Made by a program: the position numbers and the translations under genes | Notes under the pieces: generated by a model | The model's input: only the letters and a program-made list of their open reading frames with translations | The model's database searches: none | Told to the model about the DNA's origin: nothing | Assembly: GCA_013519935.1 (NCBI GenBank) | Contig: JACDUA010000015.1 | Coordinates: 1 to 64,000, forward strand | Origin: Ectothiorhodospiraceae bacterium WFHF3C12 | GTDB lineage: Bacteria; Pseudomonadota; Gammaproteobacteria; Nitrococcales; Nitrococcaceae | Length of the DNA: 64,000 nucleotides | Direction of reading: 5' to 3' | In this document: positions 52,198-61,918 of the stretch, piece by piece | Layout: each line of letters begins with the position of its first letter | How positions within the stretch are numbered: the first letter of the stretch is position 1

Positions 52198-53493
52198 TCA
52201 GCGCTTGTGTAGCGGCACGTAGTCGCGTTTCGCCGCGCCGGTGTAGACCTGCCGCGGTCGTCCGATTCGCTGTTCCGGGTCGCCGAGCATCTCCGCCCAC
52301 TGGGCGATCCAGCCTGGCGTGCGGCCCAGGGCGAACAGCACCGTGAAGAACTCCGTGGGAATGCCCAGCGCCCGGTAGATGATGCCGGAGTAGAAATCGA
52401 CGTTCGGGTAGAGCTTGCGCTCGACGAAGTAATCGTCCGCCAGTGCGATCTCCTCGAGTCGCATGGCGAGCTCCAGCTGGGGATCGTCGGCGACGCCCAA
52501 CTCGGAGAGGACCTCGTGGCAGGTCTTGCGGATGATGGTCGCCCGCGGGTCGTAGTTCTTGTACACCCGGTGTCCGAACCCCATGAGCCGGAACGGGTCG
52601 TCCTTGTCCTTGGCCTTCTCGATGAACTTCGGCACGTTGTCCACGTGGCCGATTTCCTCGAGCATGCGCAGCACCGCCTCGTTGGCGCCGCCATGAGCCG
52701 GTCCCCAAAGGGCGGCGCAGCCGGCGGAGATGGCGGCGAACGGATTGGTGCCCGTGCTGCCCGCCAGGCGCACGGTGGAGGTGCTGGCGTTCTGCTCGTG
52801 ATCGGCGTGCAGGATGAGCAGCTGGTCCAGGGCCTTCTCCGCGACCGGGTTGATTTCGTAGTCCTCGGAGGGGCGGGCGAACAGCATGCGCAGGAAGTTG
52901 CCGGCGTAGCTCAGCTCGCTGCGCGGATACACGAAGGGTTCGCCCTGCATGTGCTTGAAGGCCGCGGCCGCGATCGTCGGCATCTTGGCGATGATGCGGT
53001 AGGAGGAGAGGAGCCGGTTCTCGTTGTTATTGACGTCGATGGTGTCGTGATAGAAGGCCGAGAGGGAGCCGACCACGCCGGTGAGCATCGCCATCGGGTG
53101 GGCGTTGTAATGGAAGCCGTTGAAGAAGTTCTTCAGGCTCTCGTTGACCATCGAGTGTTCGGTGATTGCGCCCTCGAAACGCTCCAGTGCCAGCTTGGAC
53201 GGCAGCTCGCCGTGGACCAGCAGGTAACAGACCTCCAGAAACGAGCTTTGCTCGGCAAGCTGATCGATGGGGTACCCACGATACAGAAGAATGCCCTGGT
53301 CACCGTCAATGAAGGTGATGTCGCTGCGACAGCTCGCCGTGGATGTGAAGCCCGGGTCGTAGGTGAAGTAGCCGAGGTCGCCGTAGAGCCCCTTGATGTC
53401 GACGGCGTTCGGTCCGTGCACGGGTTCGCGGAGCGGGTACTCCACGCTCTTGCCGGACGCGTTGTCGGTGATGGTCACGGTCTTCTGGGACAT
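52198..53493 (-). CDS. gltA: Citrate synthase
   Basis: Condenses acetyl-CoA and oxaloacetate at the entry to the TCA cycle. The 431-residue product is of the type II, hexameric NADH-sensitive size found in Gammaproteobacteria. Active-site His lies in [11 protein letters not shown], the second His in [13 protein letters not shown], and catalytic Asp in VDFYSGI. AGGAG sits 7 bases before the ATG at 53493; an ATG five codons earlier and longer frames have no support. It is transcribed alone. Confidence 0.97.
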   Translation of the reverse strand: MSQKTVTITDNASGKSVEYPLREPVHGPNAVDIKGLYGDLGYFTYDPGFTSTASCRSDITFIDGDQGILLYRGYPIDQLAEQSSFLEVCYLLVHGELPSKLALERFEGAITEHSMVNESLKNFFNGFHYNAHPMAMLTGVVGSLSAFYHDTIDVNNNENRLLSSYRIIAKMPTIAAAAFKHMQGEPFVYPRSELSYAGNFLRMLFARPSEDYEINPVAEKALDQLLILHADHEQNASTSTVRLAGSTGTNPFAAISAGCAALWGPAHGGANEAVLRMLEEIGHVDNVPKFIEKAKDKDDPFRLMGFGHRVYKNYDPRATIIRKTCHEVLSELGVADDPQLELAMRLEEIALADDYFVERKLYPNVDFYSGIIYRALGIPTEFFTVLFALGRTPGWIAQWAEMLGDPEQRIGRPRQVYTGAAKRDYVPLHKR

Positions 53494-53839
53494 GGACGGT
53501 CTCCTCATGTCACATGAACCGGCATTCAGTCGCTTGCCCGGGACAGCTCCTGCCCGGAGCGGCTCTGGAGTCGAAATCGGCAGGGGTGCGCTGTTCTGGG
53601 CACCCGCAAGCGCCCGAAGGTGCCGGCTGGTCTGGGAGCTGGCGCAGCCCGTTGGCGGCGCAGCAACGGCTAAGCTGTGTTTTCCAGCCGGCGATACTAC
53701 CAATAATCGCAGGTACCGGGAAGCGCGGGTTTGTGCACCGCACACAACCCGACCCGCCCCGTGCTGGAATCCGGCTGGACAAAGAAAAAGGGGTGCCGTT
53801 GAAGCACCCCTTTACTCGAATTCGGACCGCTGCGAGAGC
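53494..53839 (-). promoter_or_regulatory. gltA upstream region
   Basis: About 290 bp between gltA and the rpmE terminator with no gene. A candidate minus-strand promoter has -10 TAGTAT (53694-53699) and a weak -35 TTCCCG (53717-53722), 17 bp apart. It would give a leader of about 190 bases. Several GC-rich hairpins are possible in that leader, for example around 53545-53575, but none has a recognised function. Confidence 0.35.
53780..53813 (-). terminator. Rho-independent terminator of rpmE
   Basis: A 10-bp stem, AAAGGGGTGC at 53787-53796 with GCACCCCTTT at 53804-53813, and a 7-base loop. A T-rich tract follows on the minus strand (53781-53789). It lies 27 bp past the L31 stop. Confidence 0.88.
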
Positions 53840-54100
53840 TTACTTCTTGCCCTTCGCCATCTTTCCGTAGCGCTTGCGGAACTGGTCGACGCGACCACCG
53901 CTGCTCAGTACGCGCTGCTTGCCCGTGAAGAACGGATGGCTGGCGCTGGACACCTCGAGCTTCACCAGCGGGTATTCGTTGCCGTCTTCCCACTGGATGG
54001 TCTCGTCCGTGCTGATCGTCGAACGCGTCAGAACCGCGAAATCCGACGAGATATCCTGGAAGACGACCGGCCTGTATTCCGGATGAATGCCCTGTTTCAT
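53840..54100 (-). CDS. rpmE2: 50S ribosomal protein L31 type B
   Basis: An 86-residue large-subunit protein. It has no cysteine, so it is the zinc-independent C-minus form (type B, YkgM-like). [26 protein letters not shown] and [12 protein letters not shown] are typical. In several bacteria this paralogue replaces the zinc-binding L31 when zinc is scarce under Zur control; here it has a strong sigma-70-like promoter, which suggests it may be the main L31. ATG at 54100 has AGGA 6 bases upstream; a TTG two codons earlier is less likely. Confidence 0.95.
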   Translation of the reverse strand: MKQGIHPEYRPVVFQDISSDFAVLTRSTISTDETIQWEDGNEYPLVKLEVSSASHPFFTGKQRVLSSGGRVDQFRKRYGKMAKGKK

Positions 54101-54160
54101 GTTCAATCCTGCTCGTGGGTGGCGGCGTGGAAATGGCGCTCACGCCAAAATAGGTCGCAT

Positions 54161-54189
54161 ATCATATTGATAAGCACCCGACGGTGCAA
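54161..54189 (-). promoter_or_regulatory. Sigma-70-like promoter of rpmE
   Basis: On the minus strand, -35 TTGCAC (54189-54184) and -10 TATGAT (54166-54161) are separated by exactly 17 bases. The start site would be near 54154, giving a leader of about 50 bases. A symmetric TATCATATTGATA at 54160-54172 overlaps the -10 and could be an operator, though it does not clearly match a known Zur box. Confidence 0.7.
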
Positions 54190-54257
54190 CTATGGCGGCC
54201 TTCTCCTGAAAGCCATTGTCTTTGTGGCAGACCTGCAAGCGTCGCGGCGGTTCGTGC

Positions 54258-54611
54258 TCAATGGCTGCGGGGGCTGGCGAACTTCAGGATCTTCGCGCTT
54301 TGCCGCCGGCGCGGTAGCCGCCGCTCGCCCCGCAGCGCCTCCATGCGGGCGATGAGGCCGTCACTTCCGGTCACCGACTCCCACATCATGTTCGAAATTC
54401 GCAGACAGGCAGCCAGCGGTGTACCCGACGTGGCCCGGACCTGATCGATCTGCCATTGCAGGCCTCTGAGGCGTGCCTGGCGATGACCCGGGGCCTGACT
54501 AATCAGGTCCTCGATAGCGCGGGAACGGCACGCCTCGAAGCCGCTGGGATCCTCCCGTGCCAGGCGGGACCACTCATCGAAGTCGAACGATCGGCTGGGC
54601 TGCGGCGACAT
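54258..54611 (-). CDS. DUF3135 domain-containing protein
   Basis: A 117-residue cytosolic protein. FDFDEWSRLAREDPSGFEACR and RLRGLQWQIDQVRA match the DUF3135 pattern I recall from gammaproteobacterial genomes; the function is unknown. GGAG lies 7 bases before the ATG at 54611. The Arg/Lys-rich C-terminus (RGERRLPRRRQSAK) could contact nucleic acid, but this is speculation. It is downstream of the AAA ATPase gene on the same strand, 147 bp apart. Confidence 0.78.
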   Translation of the reverse strand: MSPQPSRSFDFDEWSRLAREDPSGFEACRSRAIEDLISQAPGHRQARLRGLQWQIDQVRATSGTPLAACLRISNMMWESVTGSDGLIARMEALRGERRLPRRRQSAKILKFASPRSH

Positions 54612-54758
54612 GGCAACGCTCCGCTTGAGTACCCCATCAAGAATAGCACAAGGGTTCTCAGCGCATGCCGGATGCCCCATATGGCGGGCACGCGCCCTGG
54701 CATGGCCCCCGTGCGCCCGTGCCGGACCTGAAAGGCCCACGGCGCGCTTCCCCAGAGC

Positions 54759-56228
54759 TCAATCAGCCGGTACGCTGCGACTCCGCGCCCACTCCCGCAG
54801 TGCCTGGATCTTCTCGGCCATGACCACCGACAGGGGTGAGGTGGCGCGCAGCTCTTCAAGCACGTGGGTCTCGTCCAGGGGTTGTTTGCGCTCGCGGGCG
54901 AGGTAGAGCGCGGCGACCACGGCCTGTTCGATCTCCGCGCCGCTGAAGCCCTCGGCCGCGTCCGCGAGCCCTTCAAGGTTGAAGTCCTCCGCTTCGACGC
55001 CCCGTCGTTCCAGATGGATGGCGAAGATCTCCCCGCGCACGTCTGCCGAGGGCAGATCGACGAAGAATATCTCGTCCATCCGCCCCTTGCGGATGAGCTC
55101 CGGGGGCAGGCGTTCGATGGCGTTCGCCGTCGCCACGAGGAACACAGGCTTGCGCTTTTCGGCCATCCAGGTGAGCAGGGTGCCCAGCATGCGCCGCGAA
55201 ACGCCGCCGTCGTTCTCCCCCTCGGCCATGGCCTTCTCGATCTCGTCGATCCACAGCACGCACGGTGCCATGAGCTCCGCGGTCTGGATGGCTTCTCGCA
55301 GGTTGCGTTCGCTCTCGCCGAAGTACTTGTTGTAAAGCGTGCCCACGTCCAGGCGCAGCAGCGGCAGTTGCCAAAGGCCGGCCACCGCCTTGGCCGCAAG
55401 GCTCTTGCCCGCCCCCTGGACGCCAACCAGCAGAATGCCTTTGGGTGGTTCCAGAGCCGGATCCGGCGCCAGGAAGACCTCGCGGCGACGGCGCAGCCAC
55501 TGCTTCAGCCGGTTGAGGCCGCCGACATCCGAAAACCGTGCGGTCTCGTATTCGAAAGACAGCGCGCCGGTGCGGTCGAGCAACTCGTACTTTGCCTCCA
55601 TGACCTGTGGCAGATCGTCCTCGGTAATCGCTCCGTCGTCCTGGATGGCGCCCTTGGCCAGGCGCTCGGCGTCCGCCCGGCTGAGCCCGGCGAGATTGGT
55701 GATCAGCTTGTCCAGCGTCTTTCGATCGGTGCGCACCCGCTGGCCGCGGTTCCGGCTCCAGGCGGTGGCGATGTCGTGGACCATCCGTTCCAGCGCGTCG
55801 CGATCGGGCATGGTCAGCTCGAACCGGGCGGTGAAGGGTCGGAGCTCTTGCGGGACATCCAGCGCGTGGCTCAGCAGCACCAGCTTGTGACCCAGCTGCC
55901 CGTGTGCGAGGGCGATCTCCTTGAGCAGGCGGGTGTTGACCGGGTCCTCCAGGTAGGGATGGAAGTCGGCCATGGCGAACACGGATGGCGTGGTCAGGGT
56001 CTTGATGTGCCGCAGCGCATCCCCCGGGTCTGCCGTCTGGCGCTGGGCCGGGCCCTCGTAGTCCGCCCGCCCGAGGCCCTCCGTGATGCTCCACAGGTAG
56101 AGCGGGCGGTTCGCGCGCAGGCTGGCCTTGCGCAGCATCTGCATCGCCCGGTTCTCTTCGCGGGATTCGATGATGACCAACGGGACATGGGAGCCGAGCA
56201 TCAGCTCCAGATCGTGGCTGTCAGGAAT
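54759..56228 (-). CDS. Ycf46-like AAA ATPase with probable ATT start
   Basis: An AAA-family ATPase of the Ycf46 type. Residues 1-200 form the poorly characterised N-terminal region (ELMLGSHVPLVIIESREE). Walker A is GVQGAGKS, Walker B CVLWIDEIEK, and sensor/arginine-finger elements lie in ATANAIERLPPELIRKGRMDE. The function is unknown; cyanobacterial Ycf46 affects inorganic carbon use. The first ATG (56201) has GGAG only 3 bases upstream, whereas an in-frame ATT at 56228 has AGGAGG at an ideal 6-base distance and adds PDSHDLEL, which fits family N-termini. The ATT form has 489 residues. It follows rof by 35 bp in an operon. Confidence 0.82.
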   Translation of the reverse strand: MPDSHDLELMLGSHVPLVIIESREENRAMQMLRKASLRANRPLYLWSITEGLGRADYEGPAQRQTADPGDALRHIKTLTTPSVFAMADFHPYLEDPVNTRLLKEIALAHGQLGHKLVLLSHALDVPQELRPFTARFELTMPDRDALERMVHDIATAWSRNRGQRVRTDRKTLDKLITNLAGLSRADAERLAKGAIQDDGAITEDDLPQVMEAKYELLDRTGALSFEYETARFSDVGGLNRLKQWLRRRREVFLAPDPALEPPKGILLVGVQGAGKSLAAKAVAGLWQLPLLRLDVGTLYNKYFGESERNLREAIQTAELMAPCVLWIDEIEKAMAEGENDGGVSRRMLGTLLTWMAEKRKPVFLVATANAIERLPPELIRKGRMDEIFFVDLPSADVRGEIFAIHLERRGVEAEDFNLEGLADAAEGFSGAEIEQAVVAALYLARERKQPLDETHVLEELRATSPLSVVMAEKIQALREWARSRSVPAD

Positions 56229-56263
56229 GGCAGGCCTCCTCTTGCTCCCCTGCCGCTGGCCGG

Positions 56264-56521
56264 TCAGGCCGAGTGCCGGGTGGGCGTTAACGGCTCGAAT
56301 CGGGTAATGCGGTCCAGGCGGATCTCCAGCGAGCGTCCGCGGCCATCTTCGGCGCGCAGGAACTCCTCATGATTGCGGGTGTTGAGGTCCTTGGGCGTCA
56401 ATGTTTCCAGGTGCCGCTCGCCGCCGGGGTCCCGCCACGCGATGCGCAGCCGCAGCTGATGGAGGATGGAAACCTCCAGCTCAGCGTAGGTTTCGCACGG
56501 AATCGGCCTGTAGTCCGTCAT
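56264..56521 (-). CDS. rof: Rho-binding antiterminator (Rof/YaeO-like)
   Basis: An 85-residue protein of the Rof family, which binds Rho and blocks its RNA loading. The start MTDYRPIPCETYAELEVS and the Sm-like beta-barrel ending in LEIRLDRITRFEP are characteristic. It lies directly upstream of the AAA ATPase gene and is divergent from the SirB2 gene, with 114 bp between starts. Confidence 0.85.
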   Translation of the reverse strand: MTDYRPIPCETYAELEVSILHQLRLRIAWRDPGGERHLETLTPKDLNTRNHEEFLRAEDGRGRSLEIRLDRITRFEPLTPTRHSA

Positions 56522-56635
56522 GGCTCAAAGCTTACAGCGCAATCAAGGTCCGAGGCCACTGGAGGTGAAGACGGGCACTTGCGTCGTTACACTCCCGGCC
56601 GGACACATCCCATGACCGCCATTCGGGAACGTCAC

Positions 56636-57019
56636 ATGAACACCTATCAGTTGCTCAAGCATGTCCACCTGACGACCGTAGCCGTCACGCTGGTCCTCTT
56701 CGTCCTCCGGGGCGTATGGATGATGCTGGATTCGCCCCGGTTGCAGCGCCGGTGGGTGAAGGTGCTGCCCCACGTCAATGACACGATCCTTCTGGTTTCC
56801 GCGCTGTGGATGGCCGTTGGCATCTGGCGCTATCCGATGGTCTTCCATGGCTGGATCACGGCCAAGATCGTGGCCCTGCTCGTCTACATCGTATTGGGCA
56901 CCGTGGCGCTGAAGCGTGGCCGCAGCAAGACAATTCGCGGGGCGGCGTTCATCGGCGGGCTGGCGGTGTTCGCGTATATCGTTCAGACCGCCTATAGCAA
57001 GTCGGTGTTGCCCTTCTGA
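56636..57019 (+). CDS. SirB2 family membrane protein
   Basis: A 127-residue protein with four predicted membrane helices, starting MNTYQLLKHVHLTTVAVT. RGVWMML, KVLPHVNDTILL and KIVALLVYIVLGTVALKRG are typical SirB features. The biochemical role is unknown. ATG at 56636 is chosen over longer frames because it gives the family N-terminus. It is transcribed alone. Confidence 0.88.
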   Translation: MNTYQLLKHVHLTTVAVTLVLFVLRGVWMMLDSPRLQRRWVKVLPHVNDTILLVSALWMAVGIWRYPMVFHGWITAKIVALLVYIVLGTVALKRGRSKTIRGAAFIGGLAVFAYIVQTAYSKSVLPF

Positions 57020-57059
57020 GGCGGGGCCGTTGCGGAACCCTCCGGGCGCAGGGTCGGTG

Positions 57060-57248
57060 TCATTCGTCGTCGCGTGACGTATCGACGCCCGTCAGCTTGC
57101 CGTCTTCGGCCACGTTGATGGTGATTTCAATGGGCCGGCAGCAGACCTGGCAGTCCTCGACGTAACGCTGGTCCCCGGCGGAGCAGTCCACCAGCGTGGC
57201 GAAGGATTCGCCGCAGTAGGGGCAGGCAAGCACGATCTCTTCAAGCAT
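57060..57248 (-). CDS. CPXCG motif cysteine-rich protein
   Basis: A 62-residue zinc-ribbon-like protein with CPYCG at residues 9-13 and CQVCCRP at residues 33-39, the pattern of the CPXCG family. It probably binds zinc; the role is unknown. Its ATG lies 8 bp inside the end of hemW, in another frame, so the two are co-translated. Confidence 0.88.
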   Translation of the reverse strand: MLEEIVLACPYCGESFATLVDCSAGDQRYVEDCQVCCRPIEITINVAEDGKLTGVDTSRDDE

Positions 57249-58425
57249 GATCGGGCAGGAACAGGGCGAGCAGGTCGTCGAGGAACAGAGCGCCGCGCGC
57301 CGTCTTGGCTATGCGCGTGCCGTCGTCGGTGAGCAGGCCCTGATCCGCGGCCGCCGCCACCATCGGACCCACGGTGTCCCAGGGCTCGCCGGTGCGCTGT
57401 TCCCAGAGACGATGCTCTATGGGCTCGTTGAGCCGTAGCGCGTTCATCATGAATTCCAGCGGCAGCTCACCGGCGTCCACGGCACGGCGTCCGGCAAGCG
57501 CCGCCTCGGTGCCCGCGCGCTGCATAAACGCGTTGGGATGACGGACCCGTTCCTCGCGGTGGACGCGGCCGGTGGCCGCATCGGTCACCTTGGCATGAGC
57601 GCCGGCCCCGATGCCCAGGTAGTCGCCGAAACGCCAGTAATTGAGGTTGTGCCGGCAGCGCCTGCCTTCGGCGGCGTACGCGCTGACCTCGTAGTGCCGG
57701 TAGCCGTGCTCCGCCAGCAATGCCTGGCACTCATGCTGCATCGTATAGGCTAGATCCGGGTCCGGCAGCGCCGGCGGCCGGGCGAAGAACGCCGTCCCCG
57801 GCTCCAGGGTGAGCTGATAGTGCGAAATATGCCCCGGCCGCAAGGCGATGGCCCGGCGCAGGTCGGCCAGGGCGCCGGTTACGTCCTGATCCGGCAGGGC
57901 GTACATCAGGTCCAGGTTCAGTGCCTCGAAACCGGCTGCCCGCGCGGCGTCCACGGCCTGTTCGGCCGCTGCGGCGTCATGGATGCGGCCCAGGGCGGCC
58001 AGTGCGTCGTTGTCGAAGCTCTGCACGCCGATGGACAGCCGGTTGACCCCGTGCTCCCGGTATCCCGCGAAGCGGGCCCGTTCCAGTGTGCCGGGGTTGG
58101 CCTCCAGGGTGATCTCGGCATCCGCCGTCAGGCCCACGAGATCCGCCGCGCCCGCCAGGACGCGGCCGACGGCCTCGGCGGGAAACAGGCTGGGTGTGCC
58201 GCCGCCGATGAACACGCTCTCGATCCGCCGCCCCGGCACGGCCGTGGCCGCCATTCGCAAATCGCGCAGCAGTGCGTCGACGTAATCGTCCACCGGCAGC
58301 GCGCCGCGCTGCGCATGGGAGTTGAAATCGCAATACGGGCACTTGCGCACGCACCATGGCAGGTGAATGTACAGGCCCAGCGGCGGTGCTGGCGTGTCGG
58401 CGTACGTGGCGGCTTGCAGGGTCAT
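57241..58425 (-). CDS. hemW: Heme chaperone HemW (radical SAM)
   Basis: A 394-residue radical SAM protein formerly called oxygen-independent coproporphyrinogen III oxidase-like. It starts near PPLGLYIHLPWC and carries the CVRKCPYC cluster motif, GGGTPSLF and a C-terminal HemN-like domain. HemW binds and delivers heme and lacks the HemN N-terminal extension. ATG at 58425 was chosen since upstream codons to 58578 show no homology. It sits downstream of rdgB and rph and overlaps the CPXCG gene, as in many gammaproteobacteria (rph-rdgB-hemW). Confidence 0.95.
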   Translation of the reverse strand: MTLQAATYADTPAPPLGLYIHLPWCVRKCPYCDFNSHAQRGALPVDDYVDALLRDLRMAATAVPGRRIESVFIGGGTPSLFPAEAVGRVLAGAADLVGLTADAEITLEANPGTLERARFAGYREHGVNRLSIGVQSFDNDALAALGRIHDAAAAEQAVDAARAAGFEALNLDLMYALPDQDVTGALADLRRAIALRPGHISHYQLTLEPGTAFFARPPALPDPDLAYTMQHECQALLAEHGYRHYEVSAYAAEGRRCRHNLNYWRFGDYLGIGAGAHAKVTDAATGRVHREERVRHPNAFMQRAGTEAALAGRRAVDAGELPLEFMMNALRLNEPIEHRLWEQRTGEPWDTVGPMVAAAADQGLLTDDGTRIAKTARGALFLDDLLALFLPDHA

Positions 58426-58483
58426 GGACTGGTTATCCGGGGCGTCTCTCAGTGACGTCAGACGCGGGTCGGCCGGGGAGAGT

Positions 58484-59113
58484 TCAAACCGCCCTGGGAT
58501 GAGCCTGGGGGCTTTGCATGAATTCGTCCAGGGATGCGGCCAGGGCGCGCAACGCCTGTCCCCGGTGGCTGAGCTCATTCTTGGTCTGCGGGTCCAGCTC
58601 CGCTGAGGTTCGTCCCATCTCGGGGATGAAGAAGAGCGGATCGTAGCCGAATCCGTTCTCGCCCCGGGGTGCGTCTATGATGACGCCGTCCCAGCGGCCG
58701 TGGCAGATCAACGGCGTTGGGTCGGCGGCGTGACGCATCGCCACCATCACGCAGTGAAAGGCGGCGCCGCGTTCGTCCTCAGGCACGTCGAAGAGCTCGT
58801 CGAGCAGGCGCCGGTTGTTGGCGTCATCGTCGCCGTCCTCGCCGGCGAAGCGGGCGGAGTAGATCCCCGGTGCTCCGTCCAGAGCGTCGACGGCGATGCC
58901 GGAATCGTCGGCAATGGCCGGCAGTCCGGTGTGCCCGCAGGCGTGACGCGCCTTGAGGATGGCGTTCTCGACGAAGCTCAGGCCGGTCTCCGCCACCGAC
59001 GGCACCGCGTACTCCGATTGCGGCACCAGCGTCCAGGAGTGGCCGGCCAGGATGGCCGCGACCTCCCGGACCTTGCCGGCGTTGTTGCTGGCGAAGACGA
59101 TTCGCTGGCTCAT
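58484..59113 (-). CDS. rdgB: RdgB/HAM1 non-canonical purine NTP pyrophosphatase
   Basis: Hydrolyses dITP, ITP and XTP to monophosphates and so keeps them out of DNA. The 209-residue protein has SNNAGKVRE at the N-terminus, FVENAILKARHA, DDSGIAVDALDGAPGIYSAR and GFGYDPLFF, all family signatures. It lies between rph (19 bp upstream) and hemW on the same strand. Confidence 0.96.
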   Translation of the reverse strand: MSQRIVFASNNAGKVREVAAILAGHSWTLVPQSEYAVPSVAETGLSFVENAILKARHACGHTGLPAIADDSGIAVDALDGAPGIYSARFAGEDGDDDANNRRLLDELFDVPEDERGAAFHCVMVAMRHAADPTPLICHGRWDGVIIDAPRGENGFGYDPLFFIPEMGRTSAELDPQTKNELSHRGQALRALAASLDEFMQSPQAHPRAV

Positions 59114-59132
59114 CGGGCTGCTCCCTGACCGG

Positions 59133-59849
59133 TTAGCGTTCCAGGGCCTGGCTCTGGTGATCGATCAGCTCGCCAATGCCCTTCTGGGCGAGATCCAGCA
59201 TGGCGTCCAGCTCGGCACGATGAAAGGCGTGGCCCTCGGCGGTACCCTGAACCTCGATGAACGCCCCGGCCTCGTTCATGACCACGTTCATGTCCGTCTC
59301 GGCCTCGCCGTCCTCGCGGTAGTCCAGGTCCAGGACGGGCGCGCCGCGGTAGATACCCACGGACACTGAGGCAAGCTGGCCGTGAATCGGGCTGCGCTTG
59401 ATGGCCTTGCGCCGGATCAGGCTGTTCATGGCGTCCACCAGGGCCACGTAGCTACCGGTAATGGACGCGGTGCGCGTGCCGCCGTCGGCCTGAAGCACGT
59501 CGCAGTCGACCACCACCTGGCGCTCGCCCATGGCCTCCAGGTCCACCACCGCGCGGAGCGAGCGGCCGATCAGCCGCTGGATCTCGATGGTGCGCCCCTG
59601 CTGTTTGCCGCGGGCGGCCTCGCGATCATTGCGGGTGTTCGTTGAACGGGGCAGCATGCCGTACTCGGCCGTGACCCAGCCGCGCCCGGTATTGCGCAGC
59701 CACGGCGGCACGCGCTCCTCCACCGAGGCGGTGCACAGCACCTTCGTGTCGCCGAACTCCACCAGCACCGAGCCCTCGGCATGCTTGGTGAAGGAGCGAG
59801 TGATTCGCACCGCGCGCATCTCGTCGTTGGCGCGTCCGCTGGGTCGCAT
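59133..59849 (-). CDS. rph: Ribonuclease PH
   Basis: Phosphorolytic 3'-5' exoribonuclease that trims tRNA 3' ends. The full 238-residue length is present, with no sign of the C-terminal frameshift known from some E. coli K-12 strains. [30 protein letters not shown] and the phosphate-binding [12 protein letters not shown] segment are typical. It is divergent from yicC, 159 bp apart, as is common. Confidence 0.97.
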   Translation of the reverse strand: MRPSGRANDEMRAVRITRSFTKHAEGSVLVEFGDTKVLCTASVEERVPPWLRNTGRGWVTAEYGMLPRSTNTRNDREAARGKQQGRTIEIQRLIGRSLRAVVDLEAMGERQVVVDCDVLQADGGTRTASITGSYVALVDAMNSLIRRKAIKRSPIHGQLASVSVGIYRGAPVLDLDYREDGEAETDMNVVMNEAGAFIEVQGTAEGHAFHRAELDAMLDLAQKGIGELIDHQSQALER

Positions 59850-60008
59850 AGGTTGTCCTGTTGCAGTGGAGCTGAAATGGGACGCGGAAGGTTAACACAG
59901 TCCGGTTGCGCTTTCGGCGCCGCCGGGCGGGTCGGCGTGCGGCAATAGATCACTCCCCGCGCAGCGCGTAATATGGCCGGCTCGGAAACGACGATGGAGA
60001 TCATTCCA

Positions 60009-61503
<1,495 letters not shown>

Positions 61504-61629
61504 TCCGTCTGTCTCAGTGAATGTGAAGGGTGTCCCCCCGTGATGTTGCTCTGCCGCACGGTTCCCTTCGGTTCGCAGATCGTTGTACTATCAATAGTTT
61601 CCCGTAATCAGAAGTGAGGATCCGAATCG

Positions 61630-61902
61630 ATGGCACGTGTGACGGTGGAAGACTGCCTCGGGCAGCTCAACAACCGCTTCGAGCTGGTCATGGCGGCGGC
61701 CAAGCGCGCCCGCAAGATCGCCAATGGCGCCGAGCCCTTCGTTCCCTGGGAGAACGACAAACCCACCGTGGTGGCGCTGCGTGAGATCGCCGACGGTTTC
61801 GTGAGCATCGAGCCTGGCGCGCAATCGGACGAGGCCGATGCCGAGCAGGGGCCGGCCATCGAGATCGAGACGGGGGACGAGGCGGACCCGGACACCCAGT
61901 AA
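61630..61902 (+). CDS. rpoZ: RNA polymerase omega subunit
   Basis: A 90-residue omega subunit, which helps beta-prime assembly and forms part of one ppGpp site on RNA polymerase. [20 protein letters not shown] and AAAKRARKI are the conserved N-terminal elements; the C-terminus is acidic. GAGGA lies 9 bases before the ATG. The 126-bp gap after gmk contains TACTAT at 61586-61591, a possible -10 for an internal promoter. Confidence 0.97.
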   Translation: MARVTVEDCLGQLNNRFELVMAAAKRARKIANGAEPFVPWENDKPTVVALREIADGFVSIEPGAQSDEADAEQGPAIEIETGDEADPDTQ

Positions 61903-61918
61903 TAAAGGTAACGCGTGT

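Noticed and set aside
54160-54172. Zur-type operator (TATCATATTGATA) at the rpmE promoter
   Set aside because: The symmetry is largely explained by the -10 element and the sequence does not match the Zur box I know. Kept only as a possibility in the promoter entry.
54258-56521. Defence island around the AAA ATPase
   Set aside because: The neighbours are Rof, DUF3135, ribosomal protein L31 and SirB2, all core genes, and composition matches the surrounding chromosome.
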